Assembly: GCF_003070865.1 (NCBI RefSeq)
Contig: NZ_CP026948.1
Span: 620,001-684,000 of the forward strand
From: Corynebacterium liangguodongii
GTDB taxonomy: Bacteria; Actinomycetota; Actinomycetes; Mycobacteriales; Mycobacteriaceae
Length of the DNA: 64,000 nt
Reading direction: 5' to 3'
Of this stretch, positions 43,042 through 50,570 are shown piece after piece. The translations under genes were made by a program, and so were the position numbers. The stretch's first letter is position 1. Each line of letters begins with the position of its first letter. The notes below the pieces were generated by a model, which was given only the letters and a program-made list of their open reading frames with translations, ran no database searches and was not told where the DNA came from.

Positions 43042-45210
43042 CTAGCGCACGATCGAATCCACCGGTTCCTCGCCGGGGCGGCGCTCTGCCGCTGCGACAA
43101 CGAGGTTATCCTCGGCAAGCGCCTGAGCGGATCCACTCCGGCGGGCGTTGTAGATGAGGATGGAGAGCACGAGGGAGACCGCACTCAAGATCGCGAGGAC
43201 GGCCAGCGCGGCGTAGAAGCGGCCGTCGTAAATCCCCTCGACCGCGCGGATGAAGCCGTAGCGGGCGTGGCTCATCGGGTGGAGGTTGTGGATGAACTGC
43301 AGAGGTCCGGGGATGGTCGGCAGCGGCCAGACTCCGCCGAAGACGAACAGGCCCAGGGCGAAGAAGCCGATGGAGAACAGCCCACCGATGAGGCGGCCGA
43401 AGAGGATGCGGAAGAACTGGAACATCGCTGCACCGTTGGCCGCAATGAGCGCGAGGACGACAGCCATGGAGCCCCAGTGAGCCGGGCGCCAGCCGGTAAG
43501 AACCGCGATCGCGGTAAAGACGCCCACGATGAGGAGGTTGATGCCGAAGATGAGGCCAAATGCCCGCAGGACGGGGCCCGCCCCGGTCTTGCTCTCGGAT
43601 CGGCGGCCCACGACGTGGGGCAGCAGCGCGGAGAGCACCGCCATGATGAGGTAGCCGAAGACGAGGATGACGATGAGGGAGAAGCCGCTTTCGATGGACT
43701 TCACCGTCGGGTTCGCTGGGTCGACAAGCTCCTGGACGGGGTGGAGGTTCGCCTCGTCGAAGACGATCGGCACGGCCATCTGGTGCGCGGAGCGGTCGAG
43801 CTGGGGCACCGTTGGTGCCTTCGCCGCGCCTTCGTCGAGCTTCGCTTTGAGCTCGCTGGTGCCGTCCTTGAGCTGGTCGACGCCGCCGGTGAGCTGCACG
43901 CCGCCGTCGGCAAGCTGCGTGGTGCCGTCCTTGAGGCGCACTGTGCCGTCGGCAAGCTGCGTGGTGCCGTCCTTGAGGCGCACGGTGCCGTCCTTGAGCC
44001 GGTCGGTACCCTCACGCAGCTGGGTGGAGCCTTGCGCCAGTTGCTGGGAGCCGTCGAGGAGCTGGTTCACGCCGCCGAGGTAAGGCGCATCGGGGCTGTT
44101 GAGGTTCCAGCTCAGCTCGGCGGTGCCGTTGCGCAGCAGGTTGAGCTGGGCGACCATGTTCTCCGGGTTGGCCGGGTCGAGCTTGCTCACGGTGGCCTCG
44201 AGCTGATCGGCCTGGGCGTTGAGCCCCGCCGAGCGCAGCGTCTGGATCACCGGGGTGACCTGGGTGACCACGGACTGGACCTGCTCGAGCAGCGGGATGA
44301 GGGTGCCGGTGAGCTCTTGGACGCCGCCGTCGATCTGCGCGGCGCCGGCGCCAAGCTGGCCCGTGCCGTCCTTGAGCGTGACCATGCCGTCGCGAAGCCG
44401 AATCGCGCCGTCCTCGAGCTGGATCGCGCCGTCGTTGAGCTGGGCCGCGCCGTTGTTGAGCTCGGATGCGCCGGAGTCGAGCTGGGCCGCGCCGTTGTTG
44501 AGCTCGGTCGCGCCGGAGTCGAGCTGGTTGATGCCGTCGACGGCCCTGCCCGCGCCTTCTTGGAGCCGGCCCACGCCGTCGTCGATCTGCGTCGCGCCGT
44601 CTGAGGCCCGCTTGATGCCGTCGCCGAGGGAGTTGAGGCCGGTAAGAGTTTGCTTTGCGTAGTTCTCGGCAATCGTCGCCGCGACCTGCGCCTGCAGCTG
44701 CGGGATCAGCGAGTTGGTGATGACCTGGCCGTTGGTGCCGCCGTAGTCGTTGTATTCAACAAGCACCTCGGATTGGCGAGGGTTGTCCGAGATGAGGGAG
44801 ACGGTGCGCTCGGAGAAATCCTCCGGGATGGTGACAACGAAGAGGTAGTCGCCCTTCTTCAGCCCCATCGCGGCGTCCTCCGTGGAGAGCTCCTCGAACG
44901 CGAGGTAGTCGGTATGCAAGAGCCCTTCGACGACCTGGTCGCCGACGTTTTGCTGCTGGCCATCGAGCTCGGCGCCCTTGTCGTGGTTGACCACGGCGAG
45001 GGGAACGTTCGGAAGTGTCTTGGAAGGGTCCCACATGGCCCACATAAATGTCGCTGCTATGAGAAGGGGGATGACGAGGCAGAGGACGATGATGACGCGG
45101 GCGAGTGTGCTCAACGGGCGCCAATCAAGGACGCGGGAAATTCCGGTGCGTTGCGCCCCGGCGGCAACGTCCCCGGGGCGGTTCCCGTCAGCGGTGAAAC
45201 TAGTTGACAC
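43042..45210 (-). CDS. YhgE/Pip-domain membrane protein with heptad repeats
   Basis: A 722-residue membrane protein of the YhgE/Pip family, related to EsaA/YueB. One helix lies near residues 35-55, a long extracellular part spans ~60-510 and about five helices fill ~520-700. Much of residues ~195-290 and ~375-460 is built from seven-residue units of the form (L/I/V)xDG(T/A)xx, likely a long coiled-coil stalk. Relatives act in type VII secretion or as phage receptors; the role here is unknown. The start is a GTG behind AAAGGAAG. In the DNA the repeats include two 42-bp tandem duplications. It is followed by a terminator. Confidence 0.85.
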   Translation of the reverse strand: MSTSFTADGNRPGDVAAGAQRTGISRVLDWRPLSTLARVIIVLCLVIPLLIAATFMWAMWDPSKTLPNVPLAVVNHDKGAELDGQQQNVGDQVVEGLLHTDYLAFEELSTEDAAMGLKKGDYLFVVTIPEDFSERTVSLISDNPRQSEVLVEYNDYGGTNGQVITNSLIPQLQAQVAATIAENYAKQTLTGLNSLGDGIKRASDGATQIDDGVGRLQEGAGRAVDGINQLDSGATELNNGAAQLDSGASELNNGAAQLNDGAIQLEDGAIRLRDGMVTLKDGTGQLGAGAAQIDGGVQELTGTLIPLLEQVQSVVTQVTPVIQTLRSAGLNAQADQLEATVSKLDPANPENMVAQLNLLRNGTAELSWNLNSPDAPYLGGVNQLLDGSQQLAQGSTQLREGTDRLKDGTVRLKDGTTQLADGTVRLKDGTTQLADGGVQLTGGVDQLKDGTSELKAKLDEGAAKAPTVPQLDRSAHQMAVPIVFDEANLHPVQELVDPANPTVKSIESGFSLIVILVFGYLIMAVLSALLPHVVGRRSESKTGAGPVLRAFGLIFGINLLIVGVFTAIAVLTGWRPAHWGSMAVVLALIAANGAAMFQFFRILFGRLIGGLFSIGFFALGLFVFGGVWPLPTIPGPLQFIHNLHPMSHARYGFIRAVEGIYDGRFYAALAVLAILSAVSLVLSILIYNARRSGSAQALAEDNLVVAAAERRPGEEPVDSIVR
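43903..43983. repeat. tandem duplication inside the YhgE-type gene (39-bp identity, 42-bp period)
   Basis: The 39 bases at 43903-43941 recur without a mismatch at 43945-43983. The period is 42 bases, or 14 residues (two heptads), so gain or loss of units keeps the frame. Confidence 0.9.
44437..44520. repeat. second 42-bp tandem duplication inside the YhgE-type gene
   Basis: The units 44437-44478 and 44479-44520 differ at only two bases. They encode two copies of a 14-residue segment with ELNNGAAQLDSGA-type sequence in the extracellular stalk. Confidence 0.88.
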
Positions 45211-45257
45211 TACGGTCTTCCTTTCGGATGATCTCCCACCTCTTCGGCGGCTGACAT

Positions 45258-45274
45258 TTCGTTGCAGAAACGAA
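45258..45274. promoter_or_regulatory. TTCGTT-N5-AACGAA dyad, putative operator of the YhgE-type gene
   Basis: A perfect 6-bp inverted repeat lies just downstream of a likely minus-strand -10 element (TATGAT, complement of 45283-45288, preceded by GG). That places it at or just after the expected transcription start, a usual place for a repressor site. Confidence 0.4.
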
Positions 45275-45348
45275 GTGGGTGAATCATACCTAATTCTGCG
45301 GTGATAGACAGCATGGCAGACCGGTAGGGGTTACCCCCGTCACATTCG

Positions 45349-45960
45349 TCAGGGCTTAATCGGGAGCACGCCGTTCTTCGCGGCGCGGACCTCCTCTAAT
45401 CGGCCTTTCGCGCTGCGGAGGGCGCGCCAGCGGGCGTCGCTAATCTCAGATGCGGCTCGCGTGACGACGCCCGGATCGGGCGTCCCCCACGCGATCGGCA
45501 TCGGGGTGATCACGGGCCCAGCGGCCACCGCGACGGGGACCTTCGCGCCGATAACGGCATTGACGTGGGGGATCGCCTGGACGTCGCGGGCAACGAGGGC
45601 CGGGGTGGGGGAATCAACAAGCGCGAGCAGCGTCGTCCGAGTGCCCGGTGTATCGGCGATGATCGCGGGGGCGAGCGTGGCCGAATCGTAGACGGACTGA
45701 GCGGTGCCCACGGAGCGGGGGATGGCCAGGCCCACGATGAGCATCATCACCCCGAACAGCGACAGCCCGAGCCCGCCGAGCAGGCGCCACGGCGAGGCCG
45801 GGTCGACGAGGAACCACACCGCGGCGCCCGCGGCGAGGAAGATGACAAAGAGCGCGACGGCGGAGGCGACGAGGAGCTTGGTGTCGCGCAGCACCTCGTT
45901 GTGCTGCTTCGCCCAATCCTCGTCGACGGCGAAGTGAAAGTGGGAGGGGGAGTCAGTCAT
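45349..45960 (-). CDS. two-helix membrane protein, probable DUF3239 family
   Basis: A 203-residue protein with a soluble N-terminus (~30 residues), two helices (~32-55 and ~60-82) and a ~120-residue soluble C-terminal domain. The composition and neighbourhood, next to the XPB-like helicase, match corynebacterial proteins annotated DUF3239. Function unknown. It starts 9 bases before the end of the helicase gene and may share its transcript. The family name is from memory and should be treated as tentative. Confidence 0.65.
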   Translation of the reverse strand: MTDSPSHFHFAVDEDWAKQHNEVLRDTKLLVASAVALFVIFLAAGAAVWFLVDPASPWRLLGGLGLSLFGVMMLIVGLAIPRSVGTAQSVYDSATLAPAIIADTPGTRTTLLALVDSPTPALVARDVQAIPHVNAVIGAKVPVAVAAGPVITPMPIAWGTPDPGVVTRAASEISDARWRALRSAKGRLEEVRAAKNGVLPIKP

Positions 45961-45969
45961 GGCCTCATA

Positions 45970-47613
45970 TTAAAGGTCCGCTGCGTCCACAAGGCGGTAC
46001 GCGTAGCCCTGCTCGGCGAGGAAGCGCTGCCTGCGCACCGCGTATTCGGCATCGAGGCTGTCGCGGGCGACGACGGTATAGAAGGTCGCGCCGCCACCGT
46101 CGGCCTTCGGCCGCAGCAGGCGGCCGAGGCGCTGAGCCTCTTCCTGACGGGAGCCGAAGGTGCCCGAGACCTGGATACCGACCCCGGCCTCGGGCAGGTC
46201 GATAGAGAAGTTGGCCACCTTAGACACCACGAGGGTGCGGATCTCCCCGCTGCGGAAGGCTGCAAAGGCCGCCTCGCGTTTCTTCGTCGACGTCTTGCCG
46301 TCGACCAGCGGGGCGCCGAGGCGTGCGGCGAGGCCTTCGAGCTGGTCGAGGAAGCCACCGATGATGAGCACCTGGTCGCCCGCGTGGCGCGCGAGCAGCT
46401 TGTCGACGACACCATCTTTGCCCCGGGAGCACGCCGCGATCCGGTAGCGCTCCCGCGTTTCCGCGGTGGCGTAGGCCATGCGCTCCTCGGAGGTGAGCGT
46501 CGTGCGCACCTCCACGCACTCGGCGGTGGCGATGTAGCCGGCTAATTCGAGCTCTTTCCACGGTGCGTCGTAGCGCTTGGGCCCAATGAGCGAGAACACG
46601 TCGTCTTCCCGGCCGTCCTCACGCACGAGCGTGGCGGTGAGCCCGAGCCGACGGCGCGACTGCAGGTCGGCCGCCATGCGGAACACCGGGGCGGGCAGCA
46701 GGTGGACCTCGTCGTAGATAATAAGGCCCCAGTCGCGGGAATCGAACAGCTCGAGCGCCCGGTACTCGCCCTTCGTCTTGCGCGTGACCACCTGGTAGGT
46801 GGCAATGGTCACCGGGCGGATCTCCTTGCGCTCGCCGGAGTACTCGCCGATCTCCTCCGGCGTGAGGGTGGTGCGGCGCAGCAGTTCATCTCGCCACTGC
46901 CTGCCCGCCACGGTGTTGGTGACCAGGATCAGCGTCGTGGTCTTCGCCTGCGCCATCGATGCCGCGCCGACGATGGTCTTGCCCGCCCCGCAGGGCAGCA
47001 CGACCACCCCGGAGCCGCCCTCCCAGAAGGACTGGGTGGCATAGGCCTGGTAGTCGCGCAGTTCCCAACCGTCATGGTTGAGCTCGATGGGGTGTGATTC
47101 CCCGTCGACGTAGCCGGCGAGGTCCTCGACCGGCCAGCCGAGCTTGGTCAGCTCCTGCTTAATGCGCCCGCGCGCCGAGGGGTGGACGGGAATGGTCACC
47201 TCGTCGATCGCGGCGCCGACGAGCGGTTTTATCGCCTTGTGGCGGGTGACCTCGGTGAGCAAGGCGGGGGAATCGGCCACGAGGACGAGCCCGTGGGCGG
47301 GGCTTTTGAGCAGCTGTATGCGGCCGTAGCGGGCCATGGTCTCGGCGACGTCGATAAGCAGCGATTGCGGCACGGGAAACCGCGAGTAGCGCTCAAGCGT
47401 ATCGACGGCCTGCTCCGCGTCAAACCCCGCGGCCCGCGCATTCCACAGAGCCAGCGGGGTGATGCGGTAGGTGTGGACGTGCTCGGGCGCGCGCTCGAGC
47501 TCCGCAAACGGCGCGAGCGCCGCGCGGGCCTGACCCGCGAGCGGGTGGCCGACCTCGAGGAGTACCGTCTTGTCCGATTGGACGATGAGGGGTCCGTCGA
47601 GCGAGGCAGGCAT
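45970..47613 (-). CDS. XPB/Ercc3-like DNA repair helicase
   Basis: A 547-residue superfamily-2 helicase. The N-terminal ~180 residues form the bacterial XPB substrate-recognition domain. Motif I is LPCGAGKT, motif II DEVH, motif III LTATLVRED with the RED motif (REDGRED); motif VI QEEAQRLGRLLRP is typical of XPB. It would unwind or translocate on DNA in repair. In mycobacteria the equivalent gene lies beside the helicase-associated protein encoded here at 50571-52670, but in this window an ABC exporter operon separates them. Confidence 0.92.
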   Translation of the reverse strand: MPASLDGPLIVQSDKTVLLEVGHPLAGQARAALAPFAELERAPEHVHTYRITPLALWNARAAGFDAEQAVDTLERYSRFPVPQSLLIDVAETMARYGRIQLLKSPAHGLVLVADSPALLTEVTRHKAIKPLVGAAIDEVTIPVHPSARGRIKQELTKLGWPVEDLAGYVDGESHPIELNHDGWELRDYQAYATQSFWEGGSGVVVLPCGAGKTIVGAASMAQAKTTTLILVTNTVAGRQWRDELLRRTTLTPEEIGEYSGERKEIRPVTIATYQVVTRKTKGEYRALELFDSRDWGLIIYDEVHLLPAPVFRMAADLQSRRRLGLTATLVREDGREDDVFSLIGPKRYDAPWKELELAGYIATAECVEVRTTLTSEERMAYATAETRERYRIAACSRGKDGVVDKLLARHAGDQVLIIGGFLDQLEGLAARLGAPLVDGKTSTKKREAAFAAFRSGEIRTLVVSKVANFSIDLPEAGVGIQVSGTFGSRQEEAQRLGRLLRPKADGGGATFYTVVARDSLDAEYAVRRQRFLAEQGYAYRLVDAADL

Positions 47614-47637
47614 GCGCCCTAACGTAGCACCGGGTGC

Positions 47638-48834
47638 TTAGGAGGCCTTCAGCGCCTGTGCCCAGGTCATCTTCGAACCGTTGTTGAGCACCGAGTTTCG
47701 GTAGATCTTCGCCGCGACCCACATCGCGGCGACGGTGGCGACCAAGCCGAGGGCCAGCGAGGAGACGAGCTGGGCCATGGAGAAGTCCCCCGCGGCGTAC
47801 GTTAGCGGTGCGGTAAAGAACGACACCGGCGGGATCCAGCTGGCAACCTGCATCCATGTTGCGTCCGTGCTGTCGATGCCGAACAGCGGGACGTACATAG
47901 CGGCCATCATGAGGATGAGGATGGGGCCCTGGGTGGACTGCAGGTCCTCGGTACGCTGCACTATTGCTCCGGCGGCAGCGTAGAGGGTGCTAAAGAACAG
48001 CATGGACAAAAGCCATCCGACGGCCATGAGCGGCAAGATGCCCCAGGAGATGGTGATGGACTCCGTGAGCCCCGCCAGCGCGAAGGACGCCGCGCCCACC
48101 CCGACGATGAACACCGTAGCTGCCAGGCCGAAGAGTACGTTGCCGACGATCTTTCCCGCCAAGAAATCGAGCGGGCGGACCGCGGACAGGATGAGTTCGA
48201 TGACGCGGGAGGATTTCTCCACAGTCACCCGGCTTCCCACGTTGGCGGCGAAAATGAACACCGTGAAGATGCTGATGAAAACCGTGGCGATGGCAGTTCC
48301 CATGCGCGCGCCGTCCGCGGGGTCGGCGTCAGGGGTCGATTCCGCAGACACGTCGTTCGCGGTGACCTCAGCCGGGGGCAGCGACGCGGCGTAATCCTCA
48401 GGGCTCACCCCGAGCTGCCCCAGCGCCTCCGCCTGGGCAAGCCCCGTTGCAATCGTCTGGACCTGCGAGACAGTGCTCAGCGGGGGTTCGCCGCTGGCAA
48501 GCACCTCGAAGCCCTGCGGGGTCGCCACAACGGCGGCCTTCACCTCGCCGCTTAGCACGAGGTCTTCCGCTTCTTGCCTGCTCTGTGCCTCGCGCGGCTC
48601 GAAAGAGGTCCCCGCGAATGCCTCAGCGGGGGCACCGACGACCGCGAGCGGGCTCCTGAGGTCGTCCTCGGCCTTGTTTGCTTGCCAGCCGAGGAACGCG
48701 GAAAAGCCGACGATACCCACGAGCAGGAGAATGACCGTCGCCCAGATCGACTTCATGCGGATGAGCAGCTCGATCTCTCGCAGGGCGGTGGTGCGCATCG
48801 TGTGAACGGGGGAATAGTGCGTGGAACCAGTCAT
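47638..48834 (-). CDS. ABC-2 type permease (NatB-like)
   Basis: A 398-residue permease. One helix at ~28-50 is followed by a large extracellular domain (~55-190) and about five helices from ~195 to 385, the ABC-2/NatB architecture. It contains VTVEKSSRVIELILSAVRPLDFLAGKI, the motif shared by NatB-type Na+/drug exporters. The start overlaps the ATPase stop. Substrate unknown; sodium, a toxin or a lipid are options. Confidence 0.85.
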   Translation of the reverse strand: MTGSTHYSPVHTMRTTALREIELLIRMKSIWATVILLLVGIVGFSAFLGWQANKAEDDLRSPLAVVGAPAEAFAGTSFEPREAQSRQEAEDLVLSGEVKAAVVATPQGFEVLASGEPPLSTVSQVQTIATGLAQAEALGQLGVSPEDYAASLPPAEVTANDVSAESTPDADPADGARMGTAIATVFISIFTVFIFAANVGSRVTVEKSSRVIELILSAVRPLDFLAGKIVGNVLFGLAATVFIVGVGAASFALAGLTESITISWGILPLMAVGWLLSMLFFSTLYAAAGAIVQRTEDLQSTQGPILILMMAAMYVPLFGIDSTDATWMQVASWIPPVSFFTAPLTYAAGDFSMAQLVSSLALGLVATVAAMWVAAKIYRNSVLNNGSKMTWAQALKAS

Positions 48835-49715
48835 TACTGCACTGCCTCCTTGAACAGGTCGGTGAGGTCCGGGACGACACGGGTGAATTCGTGGACTGCA
48901 CCGGCCGCGAGAGCGGCGCGCAGGATTTCCTGGTCGGAGATGCCTGCCTGGGGCTCGACGATGACGTGGTCGGGCGTCTCAGCCACGACGGTTGTGCCTT
49001 CCGGGTACCAGCCGCGCTCAGCTGTTGCGACACGGTAGAGCACAGGGCCGCGCGAGCGGAGCTCATTGACCGTCCCTTCGGCCACCATTCGGCCGTGCGC
49101 GACGATGCCAACGCGGTCGCACAGGCGCTGCACCAGGTCGAGCTGGTGGGAAGAGAAGAGCACCGGTATCCCTTTGCCACGGGCACGGTTCACGAGCATC
49201 CGGCTCATGACGTCGACGGCGACGGGGTCGAGGCCGGAAAAGGGCTCATCAAGGATGAGTACGTCGGGGTCGTGGATGAGGCTCGCGGCGAGCTGGACGC
49301 GCTGCTGGTTTCCGAGCGAGAGGTCGTCGAGCTTGTCAGCCACGCGTTCGCCGAGGCCAAGTTCCTCGAGCAGGTCGGTGGCGTTTCGGGTGGCCGCAAC
49401 CTGCGTCAGACCGTGCAGCTTGGCCAGGAAGACCAACTGGTCGAGGATCTTTTCCTTGCCGTACAGGCCGCGCTCCTCTGGCATATAGCCAATGCGACGG
49501 CGGGTGTCGTTATCAAGCGGGTGCTCACCGAAGCGTACTTCGCCTTCGTCTGCCTTCAGCACTCCCAGCGCGATGCGCATCGTGGTTGACTTGCCGGCAC
49601 CATTGGATCCGACGAAGCCGTAGATCTCGCCAGGGTTGACGCTGAAGCTCATGTCGCTGAGTGCCTGGATGTCTCCGAAACGCTTGTGCAAGTGGGAAAT
49701 GGTCAAACTAGGCAT
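48834..49715 (-). CDS. ABC transporter ATP-binding protein (NatA-like)
   Basis: A 293-residue exporter ATPase. Walker A GSNGAGKST (~36-44), variant signature LSLGNQQR, Walker B VLILDEP, and a C-terminal regulatory domain of the DUF4162 type (~215-293). It overlaps the permease start by one base and follows the 182-residue membrane protein gene by 3 bases, so all four genes form one operon under the XRE regulator. Confidence 0.92.
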   Translation of the reverse strand: MPSLTISHLHKRFGDIQALSDMSFSVNPGEIYGFVGSNGAGKSTTMRIALGVLKADEGEVRFGEHPLDNDTRRRIGYMPEERGLYGKEKILDQLVFLAKLHGLTQVAATRNATDLLEELGLGERVADKLDDLSLGNQQRVQLAASLIHDPDVLILDEPFSGLDPVAVDVMSRMLVNRARGKGIPVLFSSHQLDLVQRLCDRVGIVAHGRMVAEGTVNELRSRGPVLYRVATAERGWYPEGTTVVAETPDHVIVEPQAGISDQEILRAALAAGAVHEFTRVVPDLTDLFKEAVQ

Positions 49716-49718
49716 CGT

Positions 49719-50267
49719 TTATTCCTCCGGGTTGCGGTTGAAGGTGGCGGCGTAGCCTGCGGTGGGTAGGGTCGCCACGGCGAGGTAGACGAAGATCATG
49801 TACAGCCCCGCGTTTACCGCCACCTGGGATGCGGCGGCTGAGCTCGAGGAGGCGAGCGGGTAAATGAACGCGAACGCCGCGCCGCCTGAGAAGAGGGCGA
49901 TGGACATTGCGGTCAAGGCGCGGCTGCGCCACAGGGACAGTACCTCGGCTTCGTAATCATCAAGTACCGCCGCAGGTGCCCTGTCGCGACTGCCGATGCT
50001 GATGCGCAGCAGGGTGATTGCGAACATCGCGGCGATCAAGGCGGCGATGTATATGCCCAGAAGCAGCGGAGTTGGGGTCAAAAAGTTCGCGGCGATCCAT
50101 ACACAAAGCGCGATCGAGAGTGCCGCGGCATACGTCGTTGTTAAGGCTTTCGTCGGACCAGGGCGGCTGAGGCGACGTTGCCGTCCGGCCCACGTTTCTT
50201 GCCGGGCCTCGATGCGCCGCCAGCGCCTGAGCGCCCGCTCACGGGATGAGGAGAGTTCGATGGTCAT
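49719..50267 (-). CDS. four-helix membrane protein of the XRE-ABC operon
   Basis: A 182-residue protein: an arginine-rich cytoplasmic start, then helices at ~45-62, ~67-90, ~118-140 and ~150-172. The family is not recognised. It overlaps the regulator gene by 4 bases and lies 3 bases before the ATPase gene, so it is probably an accessory subunit or sensor of the exporter, or an unrelated passenger. Confidence 0.7.
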   Translation of the reverse strand: MTIELSSSRERALRRWRRIEARQETWAGRQRRLSRPGPTKALTTTYAAALSIALCVWIAANFLTPTPLLLGIYIAALIAAMFAITLLRISIGSRDRAPAAVLDDYEAEVLSLWRSRALTAMSIALFSGGAAFAFIYPLASSSSAAASQVAVNAGLYMIFVYLAVATLPTAGYAATFNRNPEE

Positions 50268-50521
50268 GTTCTGTAGAGCTCCTTGGACATGGGCTGGGGT
50301 GCGGTGCGAGAGAACACGGCCTCGACCGGCAGCTCGAAGGCCTCACAGATGCTCATGGCGAGATCCAGGCTGGGGGAGTGGTCGCCGCGTTCGATGGCGC
50401 CGATGGTTTGGGGGTTGACGTCGACAAGCTCGGCGAGCTGCGCGCGCGACATGTCCCGCTCCGTGCGCAGCACGCGGATCCTGTTATAGATTGGCTTTTT
50501 CGCCTGCTTTCTTGGGGACAC
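50264..50521 (-). CDS. XRE-family (Cro/C1-type) transcriptional regulator
   Basis: An 85-residue DNA-binding protein nearly all helix-turn-helix: IRVLRTERDMSRAQLAELVDVNPQTIGAIERGDHSPSLDLAMSICEAF. It is the short YozG/PrtR-like type often paired with ABC exporters. The GTG at 50521 is five to seven bases after a TATATT -10 element on the minus strand, so the mRNA may be leaderless. An 18-bp dyad overlaps the promoter and suggests autoregulation. The gene heads the operon regulator-membrane protein-ATPase-permease. A start at 50557 is possible but would put the promoter inside the gene. Confidence 0.85.
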   Translation of the reverse strand: MSPRKQAKKPIYNRIRVLRTERDMSRAQLAELVDVNPQTIGAIERGDHSPSLDLAMSICEAFELPVEAVFSRTAPQPMSKELYRT

Positions 50522-50530
50522 ACAATATAG

Positions 50531-50548
50531 TGTTGCATAAATACAACA
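50531..50548. promoter_or_regulatory. TGTTGCAT-AA-ATACAACA dyad, putative XRE operator
   Basis: An 18-bp inverted repeat with one mismatch lies between a minus-strand TTGACG (-35-like, near 50555) and the TATATT -10 element of the regulator operon. This position is well suited to autorepression. Confidence 0.55.
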
Positions 50549-50570
50549 ATGCGTCAAGGGTTTTCAATTA

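Noticed and set aside
43903..44520. Repeat array resembling CRISPR
   Set aside because: The repeats are contiguous, encode in-frame heptads of one protein, and have no unique spacers.
43267..44604. 445-codon plus-strand frame opposite the YhgE-type gene
   Set aside because: Its repeats mirror the heptad repeats of the minus-strand gene, which has membrane helices, a start site and a terminator.
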